From assembly GCA_013285685.1 (NCBI GenBank), contig JABDHD010000011.1, positions 1 to 55,516 on the forward strand: a stretch of DNA of 55,516 nucleotides, written 5' to 3'. Under the pieces are notes generated by a model. The model saw nothing but the letters and a program-made list of their open reading frames with translations, was not told where the DNA came from and did no database searches. This document shows, piece after piece, positions 35,966 to 45,490 of this stretch. The translations under genes were made by a program, and so were the position numbers. Origin of the DNA: Bacteroidota bacterium (GTDB taxonomy: Bacteria > Bacteroidota > Bacteroidia > Sphingobacteriales > Sphingobacteriaceae). The stretch's first letter is position 1, and each line of letters begins with the position of its first letter.

Positions 35966-36817
35966 TTAAAAAAGAGTTTTAGTGTGAATACCCAAATGCA
36001 GGCCACCTTTATTTTGCCAAATAATGGTGATTGAAACTACGCAATCATTACCTTTTTTTCTGCCCTTATCGCATTTTACAAGTTTAATGATTCGGCTTTG
36101 CCGCGTATCTCCAAGCTTCGAATAAACATCTTTGAATACATGCGGCAGCGTGTCGTAACGTACTATCTTATCTGTTTTTTCCTGGTATTCAATAATCACA
36201 GGTGTCTGACCACCGTTACATAAATACTGGCTAAACACATTTTCCCGGTAGGGGGTTCTAAATTTGACAACAGAATCCAGAATGCCAAAAAAGATCTTGT
36301 CATAGTCTATTTGATCCGCTTTTCGGTCTGCTGCCTTCTGATCACCCTGACATTTTTTTAAGGCCTTATTCAAGCTGTCAATTTGGTTGTTTAGTTGATT
36401 GCGGGCCAAATTTTTTTCCGTTGCATCCTGATATTTTTGGCTAAGCGCCTCATTGTTAATTTGGATTTTATATAAAAGCGCTATAGTCCTATCAAATATC
36501 AATCGGTTTGACGACGTACTGTCGCCCACCTTGCTGGCCTGATAGATCCTGTCCGCGATCGATTTCATTGCGCTTGCATTGGATATTTCAGATGTGCGCT
36601 GAAGCATCGTAATAGTATCGACCAAAACGCTGAATTGAGCGAATTCCCGCTGCTGCTTTTCATAATAATCCATTTTCTTTGAAAGCTTTTTTTGCTGAGC
36701 AGGTATAGCATTAAATCCAAAAAAAACGATAGCCGCCATAATTACCAGCGTAATGCAATAAAAAAGCAAAAATCTTGAAAACGCCGAACGTCTTTCTTGT
36801 TTATTTAAAGGTTTCAT
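35966..36817 (-). CDS. TssO-like T6SS-iii transmembrane protein
   Basis: A 283-aa protein with a short basic cytoplasmic N-terminus (MKPLNKQERRSAFSRF), one helix (FLLFYCITLVIMAAIVFFGF), a long helical periplasmic stretch with coiled-coil pattern (about 40-165, including NNQIDSLNKALKKCQGDQ), and a C-terminal globular part ending in a beta-rich segment. The N-terminal pattern LNKxERRxAF plus one helix is what I expect of TssO, part of the trans-envelope complex that replaces TssJLM in Bacteroidota. It is immediately downstream of tssK. The assignment among the TssO/P/Q set rests on recognition of the N-terminus. Confidence 0.6.
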   Translation of the reverse strand: MKPLNKQERRSAFSRFLLFYCITLVIMAAIVFFGFNAIPAQQKKLSKKMDYYEKQQREFAQFSVLVDTITMLQRTSEISNASAMKSIADRIYQASKVGDSTSSNRLIFDRTIALLYKIQINNEALSQKYQDATEKNLARNQLNNQIDSLNKALKKCQGDQKAADRKADQIDYDKIFFGILDSVVKFRTPYRENVFSQYLCNGGQTPVIIEYQEKTDKIVRYDTLPHVFKDVYSKLGDTRQSRIIKLVKCDKGRKKGNDCVVSITIIWQNKGGLHLGIHTKTLF

Positions 36818-36840
36818 GGGTATGGGTCTGTTCTAACATA

Positions 36841-38013
36841 TTATCCAAAAAATTTGCGCCTGGGTTTCGGTTCTTCCGACGCGACTGTATTTTCTTTGTT
36901 TTCTTCTTTAATGAAGATTCCCGTATCCCTTCGTTTACCGATAAATTCCAGGTTACTTAGCGTGTCGAACAACTGGCTTGTTACAAACATAAATTTCCTG
37001 ATCGCCTGCACAGAAGTTCCAATGTTATTATGATCGTACTGAAAGATTGAAAGGCCGTTCAGCATGTTCTCGAGGTCCGACTGGTTCATGTCGCACCATT
37101 CGCTTAGGTAATTCATCAATTCTTCCTTACCGGAACCCAAATGAAAGTCGATGGTGTTCTTCATGATTCGGGCTATGCTTAAAATCGGAGTCAATAGCTT
37201 TACCGGCGCCTCATGTGCTGCGGTATATCGCAGTTCGGTAATGTTTGGGCCTATAAATAGCATCAGCCGGTCGCACAAGAAAGACACTAACTGCGATAGG
37301 TTGTTTTGTTGATTCTTCTTAAGTATCTTTTGAACAATTTGTGTGCATCTTCTTTCCATGTTGCTTAGAAACTGGTCTGTTTCGCCTAAAAAGGCTAACA
37401 GATCGGGATGTGCACTGACGGTGTAACAGGGTGGAATATAGGATTCGTCAACTCTTATTTCATTTCCGTTCAGCGTCAATTTACCGATGACGATTGCATA
37501 GGGGTGATAAGCAAATTGTAGATATTGACTATTGCTTACGACAAGCACGGTACACGAAGCGATGATATAAGGGAATCGCGGCGGCATCTCAGATGGGTCG
37601 GGCGCACCAAAGGGTATACGGTCATATGGATTCACTGTTAGCAAGACCCAGTAAGTGTTTTCTCCTTCGGTAGCCAAAAATGGAAGAGTAACTGCGTTTT
37701 CTCCCTCGCCAGTGCACCGTTGCAGGGCTGCGGAGCCGGGCACGCCCAGCCATACCCCGCCCGGCGTTATAGCCTGGCATGAAAGAACATTTACCCGAAT
37801 GGCGTTTTGATTGTCAGCGGATACCTTTACATTGAATGATCCGCGGCCGCTTGCGTCCGAACGTACTATCCCATACCTTATCGGCGAAAGATTCGGTGAT
37901 AAGAAATTATGAAGAGCACTTGAAAAAGCATTTTCCTGGGCAATAAAATGGTCTTTATTGATCTTCATTCCATCTATCCAGTTCACAGGATAATATTTTA
38001 CTTCTTCCTTCAT
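36841..38013 (-). CDS. tssK: T6SS baseplate subunit TssK
   Basis: A 390-aa protein with the TssK N-terminal pattern (VNWIDGMKINKDHFIAQE), a beta-rich first half and an alpha-helical second half (ILKKNQQNNLSQLVSFLCDRL onward), ending in a basic tail PKPRRKFFG. TssK trimers link the TssEFG baseplate wedges to the membrane complex. The subtype-iii form is shorter than the ~445 aa of Proteobacterial TssK. Its start overlaps the tssN stop by 4 bp, showing translational coupling. Confidence 0.87.
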   Translation of the reverse strand: MKEEVKYYPVNWIDGMKINKDHFIAQENAFSSALHNFLSPNLSPIRYGIVRSDASGRGSFNVKVSADNQNAIRVNVLSCQAITPGGVWLGVPGSAALQRCTGEGENAVTLPFLATEGENTYWVLLTVNPYDRIPFGAPDPSEMPPRFPYIIASCTVLVVSNSQYLQFAYHPYAIVIGKLTLNGNEIRVDESYIPPCYTVSAHPDLLAFLGETDQFLSNMERRCTQIVQKILKKNQQNNLSQLVSFLCDRLMLFIGPNITELRYTAAHEAPVKLLTPILSIARIMKNTIDFHLGSGKEELMNYLSEWCDMNQSDLENMLNGLSIFQYDHNNIGTSVQAIRKFMFVTSQLFDTLSNLEFIGKRRDTGIFIKEENKENTVASEEPKPRRKFFG

Positions 38014-38885
38014 AGTTTATCCTCCATTTGTAACCTTTCACAAATTATTACCAGGTTTTCGGCAACGCCATTTTCCTTTACGGTTTTACCGGGATGCAGT
38101 ACACGTTGCCCCTGGTACCAACGCGGCTTTATCCGGAACCACCATTCATATGGATTATTTTGATGGTCGTGAAACTTAATCGGCGTCTCACTTTGCATCT
38201 CATTATAGTCGTTTATAAAAAAATAAAACAGATCGCCCAGGAGAATGCTCTCCGGAGTGCGCGCTCTGAAATAGTTCCGGCCATCCGTTGGGCGCTTTGC
38301 TATTTCAAATCCAATAACCAATAGTTTTTCATTCGCATTTTCTGCAGGTGATTCTTTGGGTAATTCAGGATATTCCCAAACCGGGAAATATGCAGGCGGG
38401 ATCGCTCTCGCTTCCTTAAAAGTATTTGACAGCAATAATGGTAGCAGGAATGCCGCAAAGGATATTAACAGCGGGTAAAAGAGGAAATCTCTTTCTTTAA
38501 AAAGGAAATATTCGGCCGCAGAAAAAAGCAAGGCGTTAAACAGAATAATCGACATGGCGTAGGCGAACTCGCCTGCGAGCGTATTGTTTCGGTTTGCGCC
38601 GTTTGCTGAGAAGAATAGTTTATGAGTTATGCCTTTTATGATCAAGCCATAAAGTATAAATATGAGGGCGAATATCCAAAATAGCGCAAACGGGTACAAT
38701 TTCAGCACGTAAGCCAATGCAAGGGCAAGCAGAACGGCTATAATTGCCGATAGTATACCGATGGTGTAGGGCTTTTTTTTATATGCGCCAAACCCGTTAA
38801 CACACACGCCGGTCAATACCAACGCTCCGACACAGCATAGGAACAAGATGCTTAAGAGAACAATAAACGAAACGCCTGGTACCAT
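38010..38885 (-). CDS. tssN: T6SS-iii membrane protein TssN
   Basis: A 291-aa protein from the ATG at 38885. A longer in-frame start at 38936 would overlap the PAAR gene and is not preferred. About six to seven hydrophobic helices occupy the first ~165 residues (SFIVLLSILFLCCVGALVL onward), followed by a soluble cytoplasmic C-terminal domain (YFPVWEYPELPKESP to the end, with YEWWFRIKPRWYQGQR). This arrangement and the neighbours tssK and PAAR fit TssN, one of the subunits specific to Bacteroidetes T6SS. It is 26 bp downstream of PAAR and overlaps tssK. Confidence 0.72.
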   Translation of the reverse strand: MVPGVSFIVLLSILFLCCVGALVLTGVCVNGFGAYKKKPYTIGILSAIIAVLLALALAYVLKLYPFALFWIFALIFILYGLIIKGITHKLFFSANGANRNNTLAGEFAYAMSIILFNALLFSAAEYFLFKERDFLFYPLLISFAAFLLPLLLSNTFKEARAIPPAYFPVWEYPELPKESPAENANEKLLVIGFEIAKRPTDGRNYFRARTPESILLGDLFYFFINDYNEMQSETPIKFHDHQNNPYEWWFRIKPRWYQGQRVLHPGKTVKENGVAENLVIICERLQMEDKL

Positions 38886-38911
38886 ATCAATATGTTTAAA
38901 TCGTTTTAAAA

Positions 38912-39202
38912 TCAGCCAATAAGTACTGTTGTGCAACCCACCGTGATGCTGCCCCCATGGGCGGTGATGTCGCCTGCACGGACCGCCGGTTTGCCTCCAA
39001 CAAATACGGTAGTTGAACCGACAGTCACACTATCTGTCGGGCCATTACACGCACAGGTGTCACCGACAACTGCCGCAGGTTTACCGCCGATAAGTACTGT
39101 TGGTGCGCCCGGGCCAATGATCGGTCCCCCTACGTGCGGAGTGAAAATTGTTGTCATCGGGCAATTATGCATATCACCAATTCTTGCGGCCGGTTGTCCC
39201 AT
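38912..39202 (-). CDS. PAAR-repeat spike-tip protein
   Basis: A 96-aa protein of short Gly/Pro-rich beta repeats: MGQPAARIGDMHNC, GGKPAAVVGDTCACNG, GGKPAVRAGD and a final GCTTVLIG. This is the PAAR fold that caps the VgrG spike and binds a metal with His/Cys residues (H12, C14, C49, C51, H83, C91 are candidates). No toxin domain is attached, so effectors must be carried separately. It is 12 bp downstream of tssG. Confidence 0.92.
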   Translation of the reverse strand: MGQPAARIGDMHNCPMTTIFTPHVGGPIIGPGAPTVLIGGKPAAVVGDTCACNGPTDSVTVGSTTVFVGGKPAVRAGDITAHGGSITVGCTTVLIG

Positions 39203-39214
39203 GTTTTAATGTTA

Positions 39215-40168
39215 TTAATTTATTACAGGTAAGGCACTCGTAAATCCAAGTCTTAAGTGCGGATGACACAATTCAAATTCAATCACCTCATCACCGCCCA
39301 GTATTTTTAGCGCGTGATTGGCATCAAAGGGGAAAAAGTAACCATTCATAAAGTCAACTATGCCCCTCCCCTTTCCCCAGGGAAGGTAATCCTCATGCTG
39401 TTCGGCTGACATAGGGCCCAGCGATATCTCGCAATAGGGCTCACTTATAAGCAGTTTATTCCCGCAGACAAAATTCACACCCAGGATATGTTCAGCATCA
39501 TCATTATCGTTTGTTTCAACCGGCATCAATTCCGAGCGTATCTTATAGGCCATGCTCACCGGAACCTCCAGCATTGCCTCATAGCAAGACCCGGTAATTT
39601 TCAGGTCGCCTACCGCTTTGTGTATGATCGGTATCAGGTATATAAATACTGCCTTTTGCCTTGCGCTTAAAATTACCGGCAGCTGCCAAAATTTGTTCAT
39701 CAGCCCGGTGTACCTTGACGTGCCGAGGAAACCTTTCAGGATATTCCTTTCTGTTATCTCCAGGCTAATGAGCTGATGATAAAATTCACTTTCAAACGGC
39801 AGGAAAAATTTACGGGCAGCTTTTTGTTCATGCCGGCGCTGGCTCACTTCCAGCACCATGTCAGATGCAGATTTAAAACCAGGGGGCCTTTTCTGCGCGG
39901 TTCCATGTGTCACCACCTGCGGCAAAGCATCGTACATTCCCTCCCGGTTTAAGGTAACAAGCGCAGATTGGCGCCGCTTATTCCAATCCATTAGGGATAC
40001 TTTTTCAATATCGCGGCTGAAATTTCGCTTAAAAAGCCCCATCGATCCTACCAACACCGCATCCTGTTCAATACCTTGCTCCAGCAATTCGGCCAAAACC
40101 ACCTCAGCCCGCAGATCGTACGGCATGTCCCGGATTATTTCGGTCATATACTCAAGTGTGATCTTCAT
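39215..40168 (-). CDS. tssG: T6SS baseplate subunit TssG
   Basis: A 317-aa protein (MKITLEYMTEIIRDMPYDLRAE start). It follows tssF by 12 bp in the order tssE-tssF-tssG. The C-terminal half contains the wedge pattern with LGVNFVCGNKLLISEPYCEISLG and a final FELCHPHLRLGFTSALPV. TssG forms the baseplate wedge with two TssF copies. It is similar in length to other subtype-iii TssG proteins. Assignment is by synteny plus size and weak motif similarity. Confidence 0.8.
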   Translation of the reverse strand: MKITLEYMTEIIRDMPYDLRAEVVLAELLEQGIEQDAVLVGSMGLFKRNFSRDIEKVSLMDWNKRRQSALVTLNREGMYDALPQVVTHGTAQKRPPGFKSASDMVLEVSQRRHEQKAARKFFLPFESEFYHQLISLEITERNILKGFLGTSRYTGLMNKFWQLPVILSARQKAVFIYLIPIIHKAVGDLKITGSCYEAMLEVPVSMAYKIRSELMPVETNDNDDAEHILGVNFVCGNKLLISEPYCEISLGPMSAEQHEDYLPWGKGRGIVDFMNGYFFPFDANHALKILGGDEVIEFELCHPHLRLGFTSALPVIN

Positions 40169-40180
40169 CGCTTCATAATC

Positions 40181-42046
40181 TTAGCTTACCATTGCCGGAT
40201 AGCCCTGGTCGTCCTCGATCAGGAGGCGTACCGGCGTCAATCCCGCCGTATTGTTCATAATCTTAGTTCCGAGATGATCAGCAATATCCTTCCATTCGCC
40301 GCCGGTCGACCGGCTTCGCCTGGATATTTTTAACGTAACTTCAATAGTTTGAAGAAAGCCTCCTTTACTATCATTCGATATCTCAAATCCTTTTTTTACC
40401 GTTACGTCCTCTATTTCGCGGCCAAGCTCGTTAAAGCAGAAAACTCTTATATCCTGGGGGGTTACTATCCGGTCGCGCGATAGCAAAGCCATTTTAAACG
40501 CAGCCAGCCGCTCCATATCGTCCATCCTGGCCCGGCCACCCCGCGTACCGGTGATAAGCAGGATACTATCGCTTTGAACATCACTGCTTCCGTACAGGTC
40601 TAGTTTACTCCCGGATTTTATATTGTTTGCTTCTTCGCCTTTGGTAGTCCAGAATGAGACAAAGATATTTTCACCTTCTTTGAATGGATTTACGAACAAG
40701 TAGGGCGTTGAATCCCGTGAATCACCGGTATTATTTATTCTTTGCTCGATAAATGCAAGGGTTTGATTTAACTGCTTTAAGTTGGAGGAGATGAATTCAT
40801 TACCCAAAGCCGTAAATGCACCGCTTTCGTCCCGCAAAAGATCGAGCATATGGTATACCGTATCGGCGGCGTTCCTTTTATCGAAACGCTCGGTGCCGCC
40901 CTCGCGGATAATAAACGTACCCGTGTCGAGCCTGTTTGCATTGCTCAACGGGCTGTTTGCATAAGCAGCGCCCTCCTGCGAATAAATGCCCCTAACTGCA
41001 AAAAAATGATCCTGGCTTTTAAGTGGCACGATGTTGAGGTTTTGTGATAGCCGGAATGTCAGCTCGTTTATTTTTTTATTCACAACCGGGAAACAGTTGA
41101 TGCCGCAAACCAGGTCCGGCAGCATTTCTTCCGTAACGGGGTTCGGGAACTCCACTTTGATCCAAAAGCATTTTTCAGAGAGCTTTTCAATATCACTTTG
41201 ATCGAAAACATCCTTAAAAACCTGGGGGCGCCCGGGTTCAATCTTTGCGACGGCAAAATTTGATACTGTAATATAATGCGAGCTATAACCCGACATGACC
41301 TCCTTCATATGGTGCCGGTCGGTACCAAACTCGTTCGTGAGTTCGCTTTTTTCATTCTTAATGAGCAAAGGGAGGCCCGGGACCGTGTCTAACGACATGC
41401 CTTCTATGCTCCACCGGGTATAAGGCAAAAGATTGATAAACTGACCCTTAAGCGGGTTGTTCTTTAAATCGAAATATACACTTAGTTCGGTAGCGCCTTC
41501 AGGTTGGCTATGCCATTCCAGCCCGATCCACAAACAACCCCTCGTTAACTTTTGGGCGCTATAGCTGTCGGCGATCAGTCTTTTCTGGTAAGCGTTGTCA
41601 TTTTCAAATATGGTATCGTTAAAAACCAGGTATTTTACCGCTGCGTTTATTAATTTAAATTCTGCAACCGGCGAAAAAAAAATTTCTTCGGTGCCCTGCA
41701 ATTTGGGATTTACATCATTCTGTAGCTTTTTGGTAAAACAAAACTGCAACTCCGGTTTTATAACCGCTTGTTGCTCAACCGGATTTGCCTGCATTATAGC
41801 GTGTGCCGGCCGGTAACCGGTAATAATATCGGGCGTTATAAGCTGTGCGAGATATTTGATCACCCTGGCATCGGTATTTTCTATCTCGTTATTGATCTTT
41901 TCTATTTCATTTGCGCAGGCCTCGATCAGCATGGATACCAATGGATCGCAATCGGTTTCGATGTCGCCGTTTTCGGCGCCCCATAAGTGCGCCGCATTTT
42001 GCATCATCCTGGTCTTTACCCGCTCTTTTAATGTTTTGCCTGCCAT
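40181..42046 (-). CDS. tssF: T6SS baseplate subunit TssF
   Basis: A 621-aa protein. The N-terminal region DPLVSMLIEACANEIEKIN followed by RVIKYLAQLITPDIITGYRPAHAI corresponds to the TssF/VasA signature (DPxVxRLIE... and ...P...PS...). The C-terminal part has RIVTPQDIRVFCFNELG, also typical. TssF builds the baseplate wedges with TssG and TssE. The gene lies 16 bp after tssE and 12 bp before tssG. Confidence 0.9.
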   Translation of the reverse strand: MAGKTLKERVKTRMMQNAAHLWGAENGDIETDCDPLVSMLIEACANEIEKINNEIENTDARVIKYLAQLITPDIITGYRPAHAIMQANPVEQQAVIKPELQFCFTKKLQNDVNPKLQGTEEIFFSPVAEFKLINAAVKYLVFNDTIFENDNAYQKRLIADSYSAQKLTRGCLWIGLEWHSQPEGATELSVYFDLKNNPLKGQFINLLPYTRWSIEGMSLDTVPGLPLLIKNEKSELTNEFGTDRHHMKEVMSGYSSHYITVSNFAVAKIEPGRPQVFKDVFDQSDIEKLSEKCFWIKVEFPNPVTEEMLPDLVCGINCFPVVNKKINELTFRLSQNLNIVPLKSQDHFFAVRGIYSQEGAAYANSPLSNANRLDTGTFIIREGGTERFDKRNAADTVYHMLDLLRDESGAFTALGNEFISSNLKQLNQTLAFIEQRINNTGDSRDSTPYLFVNPFKEGENIFVSFWTTKGEEANNIKSGSKLDLYGSSDVQSDSILLITGTRGGRARMDDMERLAAFKMALLSRDRIVTPQDIRVFCFNELGREIEDVTVKKGFEISNDSKGGFLQTIEVTLKISRRSRSTGGEWKDIADHLGTKIMNNTAGLTPVRLLIEDDQGYPAMVS

Positions 42047-42062
42047 CCTGTTTTTATTTACT

Positions 42063-42503
42063 TTAATCGAACGAAATGGGGCTTAAGTAAATCGGTTCCG
42101 AAAAAACAAAGGGTTCGTTGGTTTTCTGCAAATTGCCGGCAACCCGCATATCAAGTCTTTTTCTTATCGCCGTTGTTGCGCCGCCGCGATTATTGCTGGT
42201 TTCTTCCTGTGTTATTTCCAACTGAATCGTAACATTCGTCAACCGGGGCTCATTCCCCTTGAGCGTTAAAGCGATCGCCTTCGCCATCCTGTCTGTCCAC
42301 GCGTTCAGGTTATAAATATTTTCAAAATCCGATTCCCAAACCAGGTTGCCGAGGTTTGAATTATACCGGCTCTCGCCAACCGACGTAACCAGCAGCAAGT
42401 GGATATTTTGGGCAATGGATGCCTGCAGATCGCATCTCGATAGCTCTTTTCGCTCGATGATCCGCTGAAACGCGATGGGCAATGTATAATAACCTTTGTT
42501 CAT
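42063..42503 (-). CDS. tssE: T6SS baseplate subunit TssE (gp25-like)
   Basis: A 146-aa gp25/lysozyme-like protein. SIAQNIHLLLVTSVGESRYNSNLG is the family's central motif (I..NI..LL.T..GER.....FG), and WTDRMAKAIALTLKGNEPRL follows. TssE sits at the baseplate and starts sheath assembly. The EPRL segment (GNEPRLTNV) matches the conserved YEPRL/EPRL motif. The stop is 9 bp after the vgrG start side of the operon and 16 bp before tssF. Confidence 0.9.
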   Translation of the reverse strand: MNKGYYTLPIAFQRIIERKELSRCDLQASIAQNIHLLLVTSVGESRYNSNLGNLVWESDFENIYNLNAWTDRMAKAIALTLKGNEPRLTNVTIQLEITQEETSNNRGGATTAIRKRLDMRVAGNLQKTNEPFVFSEPIYLSPISFD

Positions 42504-42512
42504 GCGCTGCCA

Positions 42513-44450
42513 TCAATTTATTTTAACCAATTTTCCGCTTATCATGGCCAACTTCCCGCCATCAATACTCAGGCCTTCTTTGGCGGTTATTGTGGCCATC
42601 TGCCCGCCGTCTACAGACAGAGCCTGCTTCGCAGCAATATCGATCTCGTTATCTGCTTTCAGCTTCAAGGTGCTCGCTGCATTCATATCTATCTCCTTCG
42701 CATTAATTTTAACATCAATAGTTGGCTGTCCCTGTTGACCCTGCATCTCAAATTTCTTTTTCAATATCAATCTAAGCGAGTCAGCGGTCATCGCAAATTG
42801 TGAATCCGCGTCAGTATTTTTAATATCGGTATTTTCCTGCGTGTAGAGATTTATCTCTTTGGCAACCACGTCAAACCGTCCTTTCGCATGGAATCGAATG
42901 TCCTTATCGGATTTAAAGCGAAGTATCTCTTCTGAATAAAGCAGGATACCTCCATCCTCCTCGCAGTGCAGCGTTATTTTGTTTTTCTTATTGTAGATTT
43001 CTATTTTTTGCTTGTCAGCTTTGTCACTGAACACTATGTGATTGCCGCCCGCCGTTATTATTCCCTTTGCATTATTATCTCCTCCGCCCTCTGGTTTTGC
43101 TTTGCCATGGTAAAGCGAACCTGCCACATAGGGCTGGTCAGGGTCATTGTCGATAAAACAAACCAATACCTCGTCACCAACTTCAGGTACAAAAAGGAAT
43201 CCCCTTTTGTCACCAGCCTGGGCCGTTAGTACCCTTAACCAGGGTGTTTTTTGGTTGCTTTCCTTTTGCCAGTAAAACTGCACCTTCACCCGGCCCATAC
43301 TGTCGTTATTATCGGTTACAATAGCGGGCTGTGTCGGGCAAATGGGCCGGTTCGCCTTTGGCAGCGGCGGGTATTTGAGCGTTTTAGGGATTGCCTTGAA
43401 AGTATTTTGATAATTGCCCTGTCCGTGTGAGGTATGCGTAATTGCGATGATACGATAGTCACCCAGGTTTTCTTCGTTGTTCCCGTCCGGGCCCGACCGC
43501 TCCCTAACCTGGATAACAGTACCGAGTTTCAGATCTGAACGCGTGCAGCTGCCCTGCAGCATCACAAACTGGCTGGCATCCAAACCGGCCTCAATATTTA
43601 CCATTTCGCTGGCAACCTGGCTGAGCGGAGTTTCCAGGTTGTAAACCTCTGCGTTTATGTATTGCGGCGAAAACCCGGATAGGTTTTTTGACGCGTTAAA
43701 CGCATAATCGGAAAGACTGTCCATGGCGGGTTTGGCGGCATCGCCGCCTGACTTATTCACGGTTTCATTTTTCAGGTAATCATACAACTGCATTTTGTAG
43801 TTCACATGCAGTACCTGCATTGAAATATCGAAGTTTTGAATATCAGAACCAGTGTAAAGCTTTACCGTATGCTCTTGGGATGGCAGTCCGAAATAAGTCT
43901 CGGTACCATCGTAATAAAACCACTCGCCGAAATCAGCCGCTAATCGATTGAGGAACCGGAAACCGCTTTCGTTATATTGCGTAATATATTCGAGTTTAGA
44001 ATGGTATTGCGGCGCGATCTTGTCATCGTCAAAATGGATGATATTGCCCGGATAGGATCTTTTTACCTTACTAACAATATCCTTCAGTTGCATATTGGTG
44101 AAGGATTGGGTATTAGGCCTGTCGTCCATAATAAAACCGGGGCTGCGGCCCTTAATAATTAGATCGCCTTTAAAACCAGTACTGGATTTTTTGATACCAA
44201 CTTCTGTCACGATGCAAATAAGCAGGCTGTCGGCTATTTGAATTTTTACTGGTTTACCGATGTATTCCCGGGACTTTTGAAGTATTGTATCGCTTTTATC
44301 TTCTATAAAATCCGCATTGCAGGTTACCTCAAAAAAATGGTGTGAATTAACGGACTGGTGAATCATAATTTGTGAAATGCCGCTGCGGATAACAGTTCCG
44401 CCGTTATTCGCATCATATTTTAATTCGATTGAAACCTGGCTTTTGGTCAT
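42513..44450 (-). CDS. vgrG: T6SS spike protein VgrG (TssI)
   Basis: A 645-aa VgrG. The gp27-like base occupies about 1-370 (ITQYNESGFRFLNRLAADFGEWFYYDG is the conserved phage-baseplate-hub motif), then the gp5 OB-fold (AIVTDNNDSMGRVKVQFYW, RVLTAQAGDKRGFLFVPEVGDEVLVCF, DNDPDQPYVAGSLYHG), then a repetitive beta-helix needle rich in K/D-I repeats ending QALSVDGGQMATITAK and SIDGGKLAMISGKLVKIN. There is no extra effector domain. It follows the glycine-rich orphan by 13 bp and probably carries PAAR at its tip. Confidence 0.94.
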   Translation of the reverse strand: MTKSQVSIELKYDANNGGTVIRSGISQIMIHQSVNSHHFFEVTCNADFIEDKSDTILQKSREYIGKPVKIQIADSLLICIVTEVGIKKSSTGFKGDLIIKGRSPGFIMDDRPNTQSFTNMQLKDIVSKVKRSYPGNIIHFDDDKIAPQYHSKLEYITQYNESGFRFLNRLAADFGEWFYYDGTETYFGLPSQEHTVKLYTGSDIQNFDISMQVLHVNYKMQLYDYLKNETVNKSGGDAAKPAMDSLSDYAFNASKNLSGFSPQYINAEVYNLETPLSQVASEMVNIEAGLDASQFVMLQGSCTRSDLKLGTVIQVRERSGPDGNNEENLGDYRIIAITHTSHGQGNYQNTFKAIPKTLKYPPLPKANRPICPTQPAIVTDNNDSMGRVKVQFYWQKESNQKTPWLRVLTAQAGDKRGFLFVPEVGDEVLVCFIDNDPDQPYVAGSLYHGKAKPEGGGDNNAKGIITAGGNHIVFSDKADKQKIEIYNKKNKITLHCEEDGGILLYSEEILRFKSDKDIRFHAKGRFDVVAKEINLYTQENTDIKNTDADSQFAMTADSLRLILKKKFEMQGQQGQPTIDVKINAKEIDMNAASTLKLKADNEIDIAAKQALSVDGGQMATITAKEGLSIDGGKLAMISGKLVKIN

Positions 44451-44463
44451 TGACTGGTAAGCC

Positions 44464-45015
44464 TTAAACTGAAATAAATTCTGTACAATGAAACTCCGCG
44501 AAGGTTACCTGGGCGCCAACCATGCCGACAGCCCATCCTGCAGTTATTGCTATTCCCGTGATCGATACAGGTGAGAAAACGGCTTGAAGTACGCTGTGTG
44601 GAAAACTGTGAAAAAAAAGCGTATTGTAGTTGACGTTAGCCCCGAACTCGGCCGAGCCGCTTATCACTAGTAAATGCTGGTTAAAATCCGCTGTGTTATT
44701 GATCCGCGAGGGGGGAAATGGAGCGATAGCACTCCGATATATATCCGTTTCGGCATGATTGCTTATATATTCGTTCATTGCTGCGCGCTGTGCTAAAAAA
44801 TATTTCTCGAGCAGTTCCGCGCCTTTTGCCCACTTAACACCAGCGCCAGCCCCTACTCCGGCTCCGTAATAAGTGCCTTTATACTCTTTATTAGTATACG
44901 GGTCAAGAAATTTAAGTATTAAGTGCCCGGCGCCACCGACTATACCCGCTCCCAAATATAGTGAGGTACCAGCAGTGCTGGTAATTTTCCAAAAACTGTC
45001 AAAATCTTCAGCCAT
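44464..45015 (-). CDS. Glycine-rich orphan between Hcp and VgrG, candidate T6SS cargo
   Basis: A 183-aa protein I cannot assign. It begins MAEDFDSFWKITSTAG, then has glycine-zipper-like hydrophobic stretches (LYLGAGIVGGAGHLILKF, GTYYGAGVGAGAGVKWAKG), a central soluble helix pair, and a C-terminal hydrophobic stretch (VSITGIAITAGWAVGMVGA) before TFAEFHCTEFISV. There is no signal peptide. Position directly between hcp and vgrG (38 bp and 13 bp gaps) suggests a T6SS accessory protein, adaptor or membrane-active effector loaded on Hcp or VgrG. No immunity candidate is adjacent, which argues against a toxin. Function is open. Confidence 0.65.
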   Translation of the reverse strand: MAEDFDSFWKITSTAGTSLYLGAGIVGGAGHLILKFLDPYTNKEYKGTYYGAGVGAGAGVKWAKGAELLEKYFLAQRAAMNEYISNHAETDIYRSAIAPFPPSRINNTADFNQHLLVISGSAEFGANVNYNTLFFHSFPHSVLQAVFSPVSITGIAITAGWAVGMVGAQVTFAEFHCTEFISV

Positions 45016-45053
45016 GTTTTTCAGTTTTATATTTAAGTACTATAACCGACCAC

Positions 45054-45446
45054 TTAGGCTGGCCAATTATTATTAAGATCCGCGTTACCAATCGAGACTT
45101 CGTTGGCGCTAATAACAATGGCTTGAGTGCCGTTTGGCCCGCTGCTGAAACTCTCGGCGTAGCTCACGCAAAACCCTTTTTTAAAATTCAGGGTTTTCAT
45201 GGTTTTGGTAAGATCATCGGGTTGATAGAATGTAACTTTGCCATCGTAGTTTTTACTTGCATCACACATCCATTCCACTAATGAAGTGTCTTTGGTAGAA
45301 TTGAGGATCAGTTGTATCTGCCCGCCGATGACCGAACCATTAGGGAAGCCATCGCCCGCAGTACCCTGGTTAAAGTGATAACTGCAGCTGTATGCATCGT
45401 AGTCCTTACTGTTTACGTTAAGGACAATGCCGGTTTGAGTTGCCAT
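45054..45446 (-). CDS. tssD: T6SS tube protein Hcp (TssD)
   Basis: A 130-aa single-domain beta-barrel protein of the Bacteroidota Hcp type: GIVLNVNSKDYDAYSCSYHF start, GGQIQLILNSTKD, then TLNFKKGFCVSYAESFSSG and AIVISANEVSIGN near the end. Hexamers stack into the inner tube that is fired by the sheath. It has no signal or membrane segment. It lies 44 bp after tssC. Confidence 0.9.
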   Translation of the reverse strand: MATQTGIVLNVNSKDYDAYSCSYHFNQGTAGDGFPNGSVIGGQIQLILNSTKDTSLVEWMCDASKNYDGKVTFYQPDDLTKTMKTLNFKKGFCVSYAESFSSGPNGTQAIVISANEVSIGNADLNNNWPA

Positions 45447-45490
45447 AATTTTTTATTTTAAAGGTTAAACATTTAGTATTTATTTTTTGA

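Noticed and set aside
38886..38936. Upstream start of TssN
   Set aside because: Would overlap the PAAR gene by 25 bp and adds a segment unlike a TssN N-terminus; the ATG at 38885 leaves a normal gap.
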